From Cellulosimicrobium marinum (GTDB lineage: Bacteria; Actinomycetota; Actinomycetes; Actinomycetales; Cellulomonadaceae), in the NCBI RefSeq assembly GCF_020551945.1, contig NZ_JAJBZH010000005.1:248001-312000 (forward strand): a DNA stretch of 64,000 nt. The letters run 5' to 3'. A program made the position numbers and the translations under genes. Under the pieces are notes generated by a model, which was not told the origin of the DNA, made no database searches, and was given only the letters and a program-made list of their open reading frames with translations. Below are positions 49,780 to 58,038 of the stretch, piece by piece. Numbering within the stretch: the stretch's first letter is position 1; the number at the start of each line of letters is the position of its first letter.

Positions 49780-51064
49780 GCTGCCCGTGTGGCCTTTCCG
49801 CGATGTGCCGCTCCGCCGGACCGGCGTCGGTGGTCGCGGGCGTGGCCTGATAGGAGCCTGCTCGCTCATCCTGCCCGACTGAGGCGTGCCCGCCCTCGAT
49901 CATCGCCGCCGCCCTGGTAGACGCGATGGAGCTCGGGAGGCCCTAGATGACGGTCGTCGGGATCGACGCCCACAAGAACTGGCACACGCTCGTGGCGGTC
50001 GACGATGTCGGCAAGCGGCTGGCGGTCCTGACCGTCGAAGCCCGCGCAGCCGGTCACCGGCAGATTCTGTCCTGGCTGGAGCAGTTCGAGTCCGTGCAGG
50101 TGGCCGTCGAGGACTGTCGTCACCTCACTCGCCGCCTCGAGGCGGACCTGATCAACGCCGACCACCGGGTCGTGCGGGTCCACACCCGGTTGATGGCGGG
50201 CATGCGTCGCTCGGGCCGTGAACCGGGCAAGTCCGATCCCATCGATGCCGAGGCCGTGGCGCGGGTGGCGTAGCGGGAGGACGACCTTCCGACCGCCAAG
50301 TTCCCCGGCCCCATGCGGGAGGTCAAGCTGCTCTCGGACCACCGCCGAACCCTCGTCGCGCGCCGCACCGCGATGCAGTCCAAGGTGCGCTGGTTCCTGC
50401 ACGAGCTCGACCCTGACCTGCGCGTTCCTTCCCGCGCGCTGCGCCGCTACCAGCTGTTGGACGAGCTGATCGACCACCTCGACGGGCGTCCCGGCGCCGT
50501 GGCCGAGATCGCCCGCGACCTGCTCGACGACATCCGATCGCTGACCCGCCGGATCAACGACATCGAGAAGCGCCTGGCCCGCCTCGTCGCAGTGAGCCAC
50601 CCCAGCCTGCTCGAGGTGCCCGGGATGGGCGTGCTCGGCGCGGCGATGATCGTCGGCGAGACCGCCGGAGCCCGACGCTTCAAGTCCAAGGACTCCTTCG
50701 CCCGCTTCAACGGCACCGCCCCGATCCCGGTCTGGTCGGGCAACAAGGTCCGCGTCAGACTCTCGCGCGGCGGCAACCGCACCATCAACACCGCGTTACA
50801 CATGGCCGCCGTCACCCAGGTCCGGATCGGTGCCGAGGGGTCCGTCTACTACGCCAAGCTCATCGCGGCCGGCAAGACCCGCACCGAGGCCCTGCGGCTA
50901 CTGCGCAGGCGCATCTCCGACCGGGTAATCATCGCCATGCGCGCCGATGAGACACGACTCGATGCAGGACGCGCAGCAGCCCCAGAGTGCGGACCACGCG
51001 ACGATAATCACGCGCTCACCGCCCTGCCCGCGGCGGCGTGAGGAGAGGGCAATTGACATAGGAG
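49780..51064 (+). mobile_element. IS110-family element inside the IS3 element
   Basis: The boundaries are inferred. On the left, IS3 OrfB reading (GLARFF) breaks near 49780; on the right it resumes with AELDRP near 51066. Between them lie about 165 bases of leader and the IS110-type transposase gene. The right end GGCAATTGACATAGG is typical of actinobacterial IS110 elements. The leader of related elements encodes a guide (bridge) RNA. Confidence 0.7.
49947..51041 (+). pseudogene. IS110-family transposase with one internal stop
   Basis: A 364-codon frame interrupted once by TAG at 50271-50273, where CAG (Gln) would be a one-base change. The RuvC-like N-terminus has VVGIDAHKNWHTLVAVD, VAVEDCRHLTRRL and GREPGKSDPIDAEAVARVA. 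The C-terminal half has VPGMGVLGAAMIVGETAGA and RVRLSRGGNRTINTALH with the catalytic Ser. The frame is otherwise continuous. Unless the stop is read through, the recombinase is inactive. Confidence 0.85.
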
Positions 51065-51065
51065 C

Positions 51066-51570
51066 ATCGCGGAGCTCGACCGCCCGTCCGGCAGGTAGTG
51101 GCGTTCATCGACGACCACCGCCGCCGAGCACGCGGCGAACTACGGCGTCTACGGGGCGCGGAAGATGTGGAAGCACCTGCACCGCCTCGGCCACCCGGTC
51201 GGGCGCTGCCGCGTCGAACGCCTCATGCGGGCCGCTGACCTGCACGGAGCGGTCCGCGGCCGCGCGAAGCGCACGACGATCCCCGGCAAAGACGGGTGCA
51301 GGGCCCAGGACCTGGTCAACCGCGCGTTCACCGCGACGGCGCCGAACCAGCTGTGGGTCGCGGACTTCACCTACGTGCGGACCTGGGCGGGGTTCTGCTA
51401 CGTCGCGTTCGTCATCGACGTGTTCTCGCGGACGATCATCGGCTGGAAGGCCGACACGAACATGCGCGCGGCACTGGTCACCGCCACCCTGGAGATGGCT
51501 GCCTGGACCCGGGGCCGGGCCGGGGTCGCGGACCTGAGCGGGCTCATCCATCACAGCGATGCCGGCGCCC
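51066..51570 (+). pseudogene. IS3-family transposase OrfB fragment
   Basis: Resumes in frame with AELDRPSGR, then hits a TAG. After a short deletion it continues ANYGVYGARKMWKHLHRLGH, CRVERLMRAADLHGAVRGRA, then integrase-core VNRAFTATAPNQLWVADFTY with the first Asp and YVAFVIDVFSRTIIGWKAD with the second. It ends at SGLIHHSDAG and lacks the third catalytic residue, Glu. Not functional. Confidence 0.82.
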
Positions 51571-51571
51571 G

Positions 51572-51709
51572 GCCGACGTCGCCCGCCTGTCCCCGCTCGG
51601 CGACACCCACATCAACGTGCTCGGCCGCTACGCCTTCACCCCCACCGTCCGCGAAGGCCTGCGACCACTACGCCAGCCCGACGCCCGGACGGTTGTCGAC
51701 GACATCTGA
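51572..51709 (+). pseudogene. C-terminal fragment of Tn3-family transposase
   Basis: Reads DVARLSPLGDTHINVLGRYA, then FTPTVREGLRPLRQP to a stop. This is the characteristic end of Tn3-family transposases (the LSPL..HIN.LGRY motif). It is in a different frame from the IS3 OrfB it abuts, showing that the IS3 right end was deleted into the transposase gene. Confidence 0.85.
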
Positions 51710-51740
51710 GCCCTCGTCCCCCTGGCCGCCGCGGCGTTGC

Positions 51741-52070
51741 TCAGGGCAGGAGCCAGGTGATCGGCGTGCTCGGGTCCGATGCGGCGAAGGACCTGGTGAG
51801 GTATGCCTCGACGGTGATCGTGAGTACGTACTCGCACCACTCGCGGCGGGTGGATGCCGCGTGGTCGGACGCTGCTGCATAGTCCTCGTCCTGGGGAAGT
51901 TCGATCTTGATCCCGTAGGGGCCGGCGTTGTCGCCTGGGCGCCCGGCGACGGTGATCTGAAGGTCGTCATCCACGGCCCGCGCGTCGAGGAAGCGGACCT
52001 CCTGGCCGGAGGGCATCGTCGTGAACACGTCACGGACCATCTCGACGAGTTCGTCGGCTTCGACCGTCAC
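51741..52070 (-). CDS. Hypothetical passenger protein
   Basis: A 109-residue protein that I do not recognise. It is acidic, with a strand-rich middle (EVRFLDARAVDDDLQITVAG) and a C-terminal helix (YVLTITVEAYLTRSFAASD). No signal peptide or membrane segment. GGGAGG lies just before GTG 52070. It follows the broken secreted-protein gene on the same strand after 72 bases and may be its cytoplasmic partner. It lies inside the transposon, so it is a cargo gene. Confidence 0.55.
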   Translation of the reverse strand: MTVEADELVEMVRDVFTTMPSGQEVRFLDARAVDDDLQITVAGRPGDNAGPYGIKIELPQDEDYAAASDHAASTRREWCEYVLTITVEAYLTRSFAASDPSTPITWLLP

Positions 52071-52142
52071 GGGTACCTCCCACCAATCCTGAACGAGACC
52101 CCCGGTGGCGGCCGGGCAGACCCGGCCACCACCGGAGGGTGG

Positions 52143-52808
52143 CTACACGTTGATCGCGTTCTTGACCCAGCTCTCACACCAGGTGATGCCCTCACAGTAG
52201 GCCGTGATGACACCCTTGGGCGCCCCGTCGTTGAGCTTGACCGGGTTCACCACGACCCGCACAGTCCTGGTCGCAGCGACGCTGCAGAACCCGAACACAT
52301 TGCACTTCACGTTGTGCACCGGCGTCCGTTAGACGTAGGAGCTGGCGCTCTCGACGATCCGCTCCTTCGGGTGCTGGGTCGTCGTCTTGGCCACGGCCGT
52401 CGTCAGGTTGTGCTTGTTCGTGACCTTGAGCCAGCCCCAAGTCGAGCTTCCCCAGCGCATCGCGACCGGCTTGCCCTTGTTGTCGTTCCAGCGCGACATC
52501 AGCTGGTACGGGTTGTTGGCGCCTGCTGCCTGGAGCTCGCGCCCGGGCAGTGGCACGACGCCGCCCGGCACCTGCCCGTTCTGGATCATCTCGATCTCCG
52601 CGCCGGACACCCCGACCTCGGCGAGTTCGGCGACCGGGAACGAGACTCCCTCGGGGACGTCACCGATCACCGAGAACGTCACCTCCTGGGTGCCATCGTC
52701 GACACCTTCGCCGGTGTTGGCGGCCGCGGCCGGTGCCCCCACGGCGACCATGGCGAGGACGGCCCCAACCGCTCACACTGCGCGGATCTTCTTGCTCTTC
52801 GTGCTCAT
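52143..52808 (-). pseudogene. Passenger secreted protein with two in-frame stops
   Basis: A 222-codon frame from ATG 52808 to TAG, broken only by TGA at codon 12 and TAA near codon 161. It starts MSTKSKKIRAV-stop-AVGAVLAMVAVGAPAAAA, a clear signal peptide if the stop is a changed Trp codon. The mature part includes EVTFSVIGDVPEGVSFPVAE and NNPYQLMSRWNDNKGKPVAM. After the second stop come VHNVKCNVFGFCSVAATRTV and YCEGITWCESWV, with four Cys. No frameshift is present, so decay is recent or the stops are read. Family unknown. Confidence 0.6.
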
Positions 52809-52961
52809 GCTCGCTCCCTTGCCTCTGAGCTCGCCGCCCCCTGTGAGCTGCGACGCCGGCACCATATCGGGCGCCTCAGACACGACACCGGCACCGACTG
52901 CCGAGGCCGTCCTGGGTGAAGACTGGTCCCGCGCGGTCGCGGGCCTGCCGCCCGAGGAGAT

Positions 52962-53591
52962 CTAGCCTCCGGGCTGCGCAGGACCGACGGCTCCCGTGGT
53001 CGCGGCGCGCAGGTAGGTGTAGACGGTCTCGCGGCTGATGCCGTACTCGGTCGCGAGGACGGTCTTGGGTTCCCCGGCGCGGGCGCGGGCGACGAGCTCG
53101 CTCGCCCGCTCGGGCGTCAGCGCCGGTCGACGGCCGTGGTAGGCGCCGCGGGCTTTCGCCGCGGCGATGCCCTCGGCCTGACGTTCACGGATCAGCGCGC
53201 GCTCGAACTCCGCGAACGCGCCCATCACGCTCAGCAGCAGCGTCGCCATCGGGGTGTCCTGCCCGGTGAACGTCAGCCGCTCGGAGACGAACGTGACCGC
53301 CACGCCCCTGTCCGTCAGCTGCCGCACGAGTCGGCGCAGGTCGTCCAGGTTCCGCGCCAGGCGGTCCATCGAGTGCACCAGCACCTCGTCGCCCTCGCGC
53401 ACGAACGCCAGCAGCTCGACCAGCCGGGGCCGGCTCGCGTCCCGGCCGGAGGCCCGGTCCTCGAAGACACGCTCGACCTCGACCCCCTCAAGCTGGCGCG
53501 CCGTGCTCTGCTCCACCGTGCTCACCCGCACGTACCCGACTCGCACACCATCCCCCAACGTCCAGAAGAACTCATAGACCCTGCCGGACAC
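52962..53591 (-). CDS. tnpR: Serine recombinase (transposon resolvase)
   Basis: A 209-residue small serine resolvase. The catalytic Ser is in VGYVRVSTVEQ. Arginine-bearing DRASGRDASRPRLVELLAFV and MDRLARNLDDL follow, then AFAEFERALIRERQAEGIA, and a C-terminal helix-turn-helix (KTVLATEYGISRETVYTYLR). In Tn3 transposons it resolves cointegrates at a nearby res site, here probably the short gap to the right terminal repeat. A start at the GTG before RVGYVRVS is possible; the longer start is listed. Intact. Confidence 0.9.
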   Translation of the reverse strand: MSGRVYEFFWTLGDGVRVGYVRVSTVEQSTARQLEGVEVERVFEDRASGRDASRPRLVELLAFVREGDEVLVHSMDRLARNLDDLRRLVRQLTDRGVAVTFVSERLTFTGQDTPMATLLLSVMGAFAEFERALIRERQAEGIAAAKARGAYHGRRPALTPERASELVARARAGEPKTVLATEYGISRETVYTYLRAATTGAVGPAQPGG

Positions 53592-53677
53592 GCGTCAGGC
53601 AACACCAATCCTGACCCTATCCTGACACGTCAAGCGGCCGCCATGACGCGTGGCGTACGGGTCTACCCCAACCTGAC
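53592..53677. promoter_or_regulatory. Putative res site of the transposon
   Basis: The 86-base gap between the resolvase start and the right terminal repeat contains repeated AATCCTGAC/ATCCTGACA words (CAATCCTGACCCTATCCTGAC). Tn3-family res sites lie next to the resolvase gene and have paired sub-sites of this kind. Exact sub-sites are not resolved. Confidence 0.4.
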
Positions 53678-53721
53678 ACCAGCCTTGGCGCTCAATCCTG
53701 TTCCGCTACTACCGAGACCCC
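53678..53721 (-). repeat. Tn3 right terminal inverted repeat
   Basis: Its complement begins GGGGTCTCGGTAGTAGCGG and continues ACAGGATTGAGCG to GGCTGGT, matching the left end at 39 of 44 positions. It marks the right edge of the element. Confidence 0.88.
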
Positions 53722-53772
53722 AGGTCCGGCGCAGACGAGCGACGGGCCGTGCGAGGCGAGCCTGCGACGGGA

Positions 53773-53809
53773 ACGACGAAGCCCTCCCGCTCGGGGAGGG
53801 CTTCGTCGT
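53773..53809 (-). terminator. Terminator of dps
   Basis: A perfect 16-bp stem: ACGACGAAGCCCTCCC (53773-53788) and GGGAGGGCTTCGTCGT (53794-53809) with a 5-base loop. It sits 20 bases past the dps stop on the minus strand. Confidence 0.8.
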
Positions 53810-53828
53810 CGGGGGAGCGAGGGTGTGG

Positions 53829-54407
53829 TCAGGGCTGCCCGACGGCGCCCTTCTCGGCGTCCGCGGCGGCGGACGCCTCGCTGTCCGCACCGGCGGTGGA
53901 CAGGTCGCCGCCGGTGGACTCCAGGTGGGCCCGGACGAACCAGTGGAAGAGCTCGAGGTCGTGCAGGTGGCCGATGAGGAGGTCGTTGGTGACGTCGTCG
54001 AGCTCCTCGGTGGCGGCGGCGGCCTCGCGGTGGTCGGTGATGACGCCGACGTACACCTCGTCGAGGGCGCCGAGGTGCGCGATCGTCGTCGCGCGCCCGA
54101 GGCCGTAGTCGTCCCACGTGCGGGCCGTGACGAGCGCGCCGGGGGTACCGACCGGGGACACGCCGAGGGTCGCGATGCGCTCGGCGATCGCGTCGACCAT
54201 CGCCCGGACGGCGTCGACCTGCGGGTCGATCATCTCGTGCACGGCGATGAAGTGGGGGCCCACGACGTTCCAGTGGATGTGCTTGAGCGTGAGCTGGAGG
54301 TCGTTGAGGGCGTGCAGGCGCTCCTGGAGGATCGCCGCGACCTTCGCGCCCTCCTCGGGGGTGAGGGACGGGACGGTGTACTTGGGCAGGGACTTCGATG
54401 CGGCCAT
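53829..54407 (-). CDS. dps: Dps-family DNA-binding ferritin-like protein
   Basis: A 192-residue Dps. Ferroxidase-site residues lie in LTLKHIHWNVVGPHFIAVHE and MIDPQVDAVRAMVDAIAERI, with a later helix DLLIGHLHDLELFHWFVRAH. The four-helix bundle is complete. Dps stores iron and protects DNA from peroxide. The N-terminus has a Lys-containing tail (MAASKSLPKYT) and the C-terminus an Ala/Asp-rich extension. Start ATG 54407 follows gaggaggc. A strong terminator follows. Confidence 0.93.
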   Translation of the reverse strand: MAASKSLPKYTVPSLTPEEGAKVAAILQERLHALNDLQLTLKHIHWNVVGPHFIAVHEMIDPQVDAVRAMVDAIAERIATLGVSPVGTPGALVTARTWDDYGLGRATTIAHLGALDEVYVGVITDHREAAAATEELDDVTNDLLIGHLHDLELFHWFVRAHLESTGGDLSTAGADSEASAAADAEKGAVGQP

Positions 54408-54561
54408 GGGGCGCCTCCTCGGGTCGGTTGCGCACGCCGCTGCGGCGGCGGACGGGCCGACGGCTCCGTCGTCACCCATCCTGGCCGGGCCGCCCTGGCC
54501 TCGCAGGTCGAGCGGCCCGGTCCCGGCGTGACGTCGGGCACCCCGGCCGTGCGTCGTGCGG

Positions 54562-55116
54562 TCAGCGCCGCGGCAGGACGAGCACCGTGAGCGCGGCGAG
54601 CGCGACACCGCCGAGGGCGACCCCGACGGGCGCGCCGTCGGTGCCCGCGAGGACGAGCAGGCCAACGCCGGCCACCTGGACGACGCCCTGGATGGTCGCG
54701 AAGCGGCGCAGGTCCGGCACGGTGGCCCGCAGCTCGGCGCGGGCCGATGGCGGGACGTGCGCGGACCACCACGCGAGCCGGGTCGTGAGGTGCCCGAGGG
54801 CGACGAGGGCGAGCGCGAGGGGGTCGAACGGCGCGTCGCCGTTGAGCAGCGCGAGCCCGCCGGCGACGAGGAGGATCTGGGGGCCGGGCGGCGCGCAGAA
54901 GAGGGTCACGGCGGCCCCTGCCGTCGCGGCGACCGCCCACAGGACCTCGGGGGTCCCGCCGACGAGCTCGAGCGCGACCCGGGCGAAGCCGGTCGCCACG
55001 AGCGCCAGCAGCGCGCGGACGGCGACGCCGTTGAACGTCCTGCCGGTGTCGACGTCGATGACGGGTTCTCGGGGCCGGGCGGGTGCGTCGGTGCGACGAG
55101 GGGCGGGGAGTCTCAT
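54562..55116 (-). CDS. Hypothetical membrane protein in the MoxR/DUF58 operon
   Basis: A 184-residue protein with about five hydrophobic segments after a Pro/Arg-rich N-terminus. The conserved-looking start is PVIDVDTGRTFNGVAVRALL and a patch LAWWSAHVPPSARAELRATV lies in the middle. No family name comes to mind. ATG 55116 overlaps the DUF58 stop as ATGA, so it is the last gene of the operon. Confidence 0.65.
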   Translation of the reverse strand: MRLPAPRRTDAPARPREPVIDVDTGRTFNGVAVRALLALVATGFARVALELVGGTPEVLWAVAATAGAAVTLFCAPPGPQILLVAGGLALLNGDAPFDPLALALVALGHLTTRLAWWSAHVPPSARAELRATVPDLRRFATIQGVVQVAGVGLLVLAGTDGAPVGVALGGVALAALTVLVLPRR

Positions 55117-56486
55117 CGGTGTCCTCCGTGCGCGGGACGGGGTGCCCGTGAGCGGCGCTGGTCGTGCCGTCGTGCCGCGAGCTCGAGCGCGGTGGCCGGT
55201 GACCCGCCCGTGGGGGACGTGGCCCGGAGGGCGGCGGGCTCGGCCCACCGGACGACGTCGACCCCTGCGGCGCGGAGCCGGGCGACGCGGTCGTCGCGCT
55301 CGCGCCGCGTGATCCGCCAGGCGAGGTCGACCCGTCGCGTGGCGTCGACGAGGTGGACGGGTGGCAGGGTGTCGACGACCACGACGACGTGGCCGGCGTC
55401 GTGCCACTGCCGGGCGAGGCGGGATCCCTCGTCGTCGAGCAGCGTGGAGAACAGGTAGACGGCGGACCCGGCGGGGACCTGGGGTGCGCGGAGCCGTGCG
55501 GACGGGTCTCCGACGGGCCGGGCGAGGGCGAGGCCGTGGAGGATGCGGCGCAGGTGGCGGCGTCCGCCGCCGGGGCGGACGGGGCGGCGGAGCTGGCCGA
55601 GGTCGTCGAGGGCGACGCGGTCTCCGGCGTCGAGGACGGCGCGGGCGACGGAGGCGGCGGCGTGCCGGGCGAGGTCGAGGGAGGTGGGTTCGTCGCGTCG
55701 CTGCCTGCCGACGCCTCCCCAGGTGGTGAGGTCGGGGCCGACCTCGTCGCGGGAGTCGAGGACGAGGACGACGGTGGCCTCGGCGGTGCCGAAGGTGCGG
55801 CGGACGTACAGCGTGTCGAGGGCGGGTGACCGGCGGGCGGTGGTGCGCCAGTCGACGCGGCGGGCGGCGTCGCCGGGGGTGATCGCGGCGACGTCGCGCA
55901 GCTCGCTCCCGTCGCCGGGGCGTCGGGACGTGTGGGGGCCCGCGAGGCCGCGCAGGCGTGAGGACAGGGGGACGCGGCCGAGCGGGACGGGGCGCGGGAG
56001 GACGAGGAGGCGCGGTCCGGTCGTGGTGGCGACGACGAGCTCCTCGACGCCCTCGGGCCCGTAAGCCACGTGGTCGACGCGGTAGGACTCCTGGGGGCCG
56101 GTGCGTGACGAGGCGGTGCGGACCGCGAGCTCGCGGTGGCCCGGTGCGAGGTCGACGACGCGTTCGGCGGTGAGGTCTCCGGTGGTCGCGACGCGGAAGC
56201 GGGCGAGCTGGGCGCCGGGCGGGCCGTCGAGGCGCAGCCGGGCGCCGAGGGTGCCGGCGGGGGCGTCGGGGTCGATCGTCACGGTGGCGGTGACAGGTGC
56301 GGCGGGCCGGTGCGTCCAGCCCCAGGTGGCGCTGAGGAGCGCGGGGAGGCCGAGCAGCGCGACGTCGGCCCGGCGGGCGAGCAGGCCGAGGCCGAGCAGG
56401 ATCACGCCGACGGCCGTGCCCGCCGTGAGGGCCGTGGTGGTGCGCCACACCACGGGTGGGGCCGCGGTGCGGGTGGTGTCGCTCAC
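55113..56486 (-). CDS. DUF58 family protein
   Basis: A 457-residue protein. Two N-terminal membrane helices precede a beta-rich region. The DUF58 core includes the family signature GDAARRVDWRTTARR followed by LYVRRTFGTAEATVVLVLDS. A von-Willebrand-like alpha/beta domain follows. DUF58 proteins are coupled to MoxR ATPases and are thought to help mature or activate membrane or envelope proteins. GTG 56486 overlaps the MoxR stop by four bases. Confidence 0.88.
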   Translation of the reverse strand: MSDTTRTAAPPVVWRTTTALTAGTAVGVILLGLGLLARRADVALLGLPALLSATWGWTHRPAAPVTATVTIDPDAPAGTLGARLRLDGPPGAQLARFRVATTGDLTAERVVDLAPGHRELAVRTASSRTGPQESYRVDHVAYGPEGVEELVVATTTGPRLLVLPRPVPLGRVPLSSRLRGLAGPHTSRRPGDGSELRDVAAITPGDAARRVDWRTTARRSPALDTLYVRRTFGTAEATVVLVLDSRDEVGPDLTTWGGVGRQRRDEPTSLDLARHAAASVARAVLDAGDRVALDDLGQLRRPVRPGGGRRHLRRILHGLALARPVGDPSARLRAPQVPAGSAVYLFSTLLDDEGSRLARQWHDAGHVVVVVDTLPPVHLVDATRRVDLAWRITRRERDDRVARLRAAGVDVVRWAEPAALRATSPTGGSPATALELAARRHDQRRSRAPRPAHGGHR

Positions 56487-57502
56487 CCGTTCCCGCCTGC
56501 GCGGGTCGCGACGGTCGCCGGTCCGGGCACGGTCCCGAGCAGGCTGCGGACCACGGACTCGGGGCGCAGGTCGGCGGCCCACGCGGCGGGGGTGAGGGTG
56601 AGCCGGTGGGCGAGGACGGGCACGGCGACGCGCTTGACGTCCTCGGGGAGCACGAAGTCGCGGCCGTCGAGGACGGCGACGGCGCGCGCGAGGAGGGCGA
56701 GGTTCTGGGACCCGCGGGGGGAGGCGCCGACCTCGAGGGCGTCGTGGGTGCGGGTCGCGGCGGCGAGGTCGACGCAGTAGCCGACGACGTCGAGGTCGAT
56801 GTCGACGGCCTCGACGCCGGCCTGCATCGCGAGGACGGTCGCGGCGTCGACGACGCGGGCGACGGGCGCGTCCTCGTGGCGGCGGGCGATGCGCCGGGCG
56901 AGCACGTCGCGCTCCTCGTCGCGGTCGGGGTACCCGACGGACAGCCGCACCATGAACCGGTCGAGCTGCGCCTCCGGCAGGGGGTAGGTGCCCTCGTACT
57001 CGACGGGGTTCGACGTCGCCATGACGTGGAACGGGCGGGGCAGCGGGTGGGTCGTGCCCTCGACGCTGACCTGTCGCTCCGCCATCGACTCGAGGAGCGC
57101 GGACTGGGTCTTCGGCGCGGTGCGGTTGATCTCGTCGGCGAGGAAGATGCCGGTGAACACCGGGCCGGGGCGGAACTCGAACGTGCGCGTCGCAGGGTCG
57201 AACACGCTCGACCCGGTGATGTCGGACGGCAGCAGGTCGGGCGTGCACTGCAGGCGCGCGAAGTCGAGGCCGAGGGCGCGCGCGAGGCTGCGGGCCGCGA
57301 GGGTCTTGCCGAGTCCCGGGACGTCCTCGAGCAGCACGTGCCCCCCCGCGAGGACGGCCGCGAGCGCGAGCGTGAGGGGTTCGCGCATGCCGACGACGGC
57401 GGTGGCGACCTCGTCGAGCACGCGCTGGCCGTGGGTCGCGACGTCGGCGACGGGCAGCGCGTCGACCGGGGCGTGGGGGTGGGCGTCCTGGCGGGTGGTC
57501 AA
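56483..57502 (-). CDS. MoxR-family AAA ATPase
   Basis: A 339-residue MoxR ATPase: Walker A LLEDVPGLGKTLAARSLA, Walker B GIFLADEINRT, sensor VMATSNPVEYEGTYPLPEAQ, arginine finger LDRFMVRLSVGYP. The C-terminal lid region contains GASPRGSQNLALLARAVAVL. It probably works as a chaperone with the DUF58 protein. The start TTG 57502 overlaps the upstream stop as TTGA; an in-frame GTG about 14 codons later is an alternative. Confidence 0.88.
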   Translation of the reverse strand: MTTRQDAHPHAPVDALPVADVATHGQRVLDEVATAVVGMREPLTLALAAVLAGGHVLLEDVPGLGKTLAARSLARALGLDFARLQCTPDLLPSDITGSSVFDPATRTFEFRPGPVFTGIFLADEINRTAPKTQSALLESMAERQVSVEGTTHPLPRPFHVMATSNPVEYEGTYPLPEAQLDRFMVRLSVGYPDRDEERDVLARRIARRHEDAPVARVVDAATVLAMQAGVEAVDIDLDVVGYCVDLAAATRTHDALEVGASPRGSQNLALLARAVAVLDGRDFVLPEDVKRVAVPVLAHRLTLTPAAWAADLRPESVVRSLLGTVPGPATVATRAGGNG

Positions 57503-58038
57503 CGGGCTGTCCCTTCGTCGGGTGGAGTTGTGGCGAGCCGGTCGACGGCGTCGATCCAGGTCTCGAGGTCGTGCGGGGTCGGGCGGTCGCCGCCCTGGGC
57601 GAAGGTGTGCAGGGTGCGGGCGGCGTGGGCGCCGAGCAGGGGCGTGAGTCGGGCGACGGCGTCCGGTGCGGCGGCGTCGGTGCGGAGGCCGTGGCGGGCG
57701 AGCTGGTGGTCGACGAGGGCGACGGTGCGTCGTGCGGCGCGGTCGTTGACGCGCCCGTCCTTGCCGAGGATGGCCCAGCCGAGGTCGGAGACGTCGCGGC
57801 GTGCGCCGTGGCGCTGGGGTGCGGGCAGCCGGGGCCAGGTCGCGTCGCCGGTGTACCCGTTGCCGTACCAGAGCCACACGGCGCTGAGGACGACGGCGCC
57901 GTACCCGGCGGCGTGCGCGGGCGAGGCGCCGAGGACGACGGCGGCGATCGTGGCGAGCACGACGACGACGGTGGGGGCGGCGGCGCGGCGCAGGGGTGCG
58001 GGCAGGGCGTCGAGGAGCGCCCGGGTGGCGCGCCTCAC
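57499..58038 (-). CDS. Hypothetical membrane protein in the MoxR operon
   Basis: A 179-residue protein with a basic N-terminus (VRRATRALLDALPAPLRRAA) and two hydrophobic segments around residues 22-60. The soluble C-terminal part includes LGWAILGKDGRVNDRAARRT and TWIDAVDRLATTPPDEG. I do not recognise a family. Four-base overlaps on both sides show it belongs to the operon. Confidence 0.62.
   Translation of the reverse strand: MRRATRALLDALPAPLRRAAAPTVVVVLATIAAVVLGASPAHAAGYGAVVLSAVWLWYGNGYTGDATWPRLPAPQRHGARRDVSDLGWAILGKDGRVNDRAARRTVALVDHQLARHGLRTDAAAPDAVARLTPLLGAHAARTLHTFAQGGDRPTPHDLETWIDAVDRLATTPPDEGTAR

Larger units (their letters stand above)
49392..51571 (+). mobile_element. IS3-family element, truncated at right and interrupted
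   Basis: The left end TGAACCGCCCCGG is typical of IS3-family elements. It carries orfA, a broken orfB and an IS110-family insertion inside orfB. The right end is missing: orfB stops at HHSDAG and runs directly into the Tn3 transposase tail. It therefore lacks one terminal repeat. Confidence 0.75.
49011..53721 (+). mobile_element. Tn3-family transposon with nested insertion sequences
   Basis: A 4.7-kb element bounded by long terminal inverted repeats. It keeps the N-terminal and C-terminal ends of a Tn3-type transposase, a resolvase gene next to the right end, and passenger genes in between. The transposase middle is replaced by an IS3-family element that itself contains an IS110-family element. 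Flanking bases GGGTC (left) and AGGTC (right) resemble a 5-bp target duplication with one change. It cannot move by its own transposase. Confidence 0.85.

Noticed and set aside
52387-52965. Plus-strand frame ending DWSRAVAGLPPEEI opposite the cargo gene
   Set aside because: The minus strand carries a clear signal peptide and continuous coding sense. The plus frame lacks a ribosome site and its composition looks antisense. A small remnant of another gene near its end cannot be excluded.
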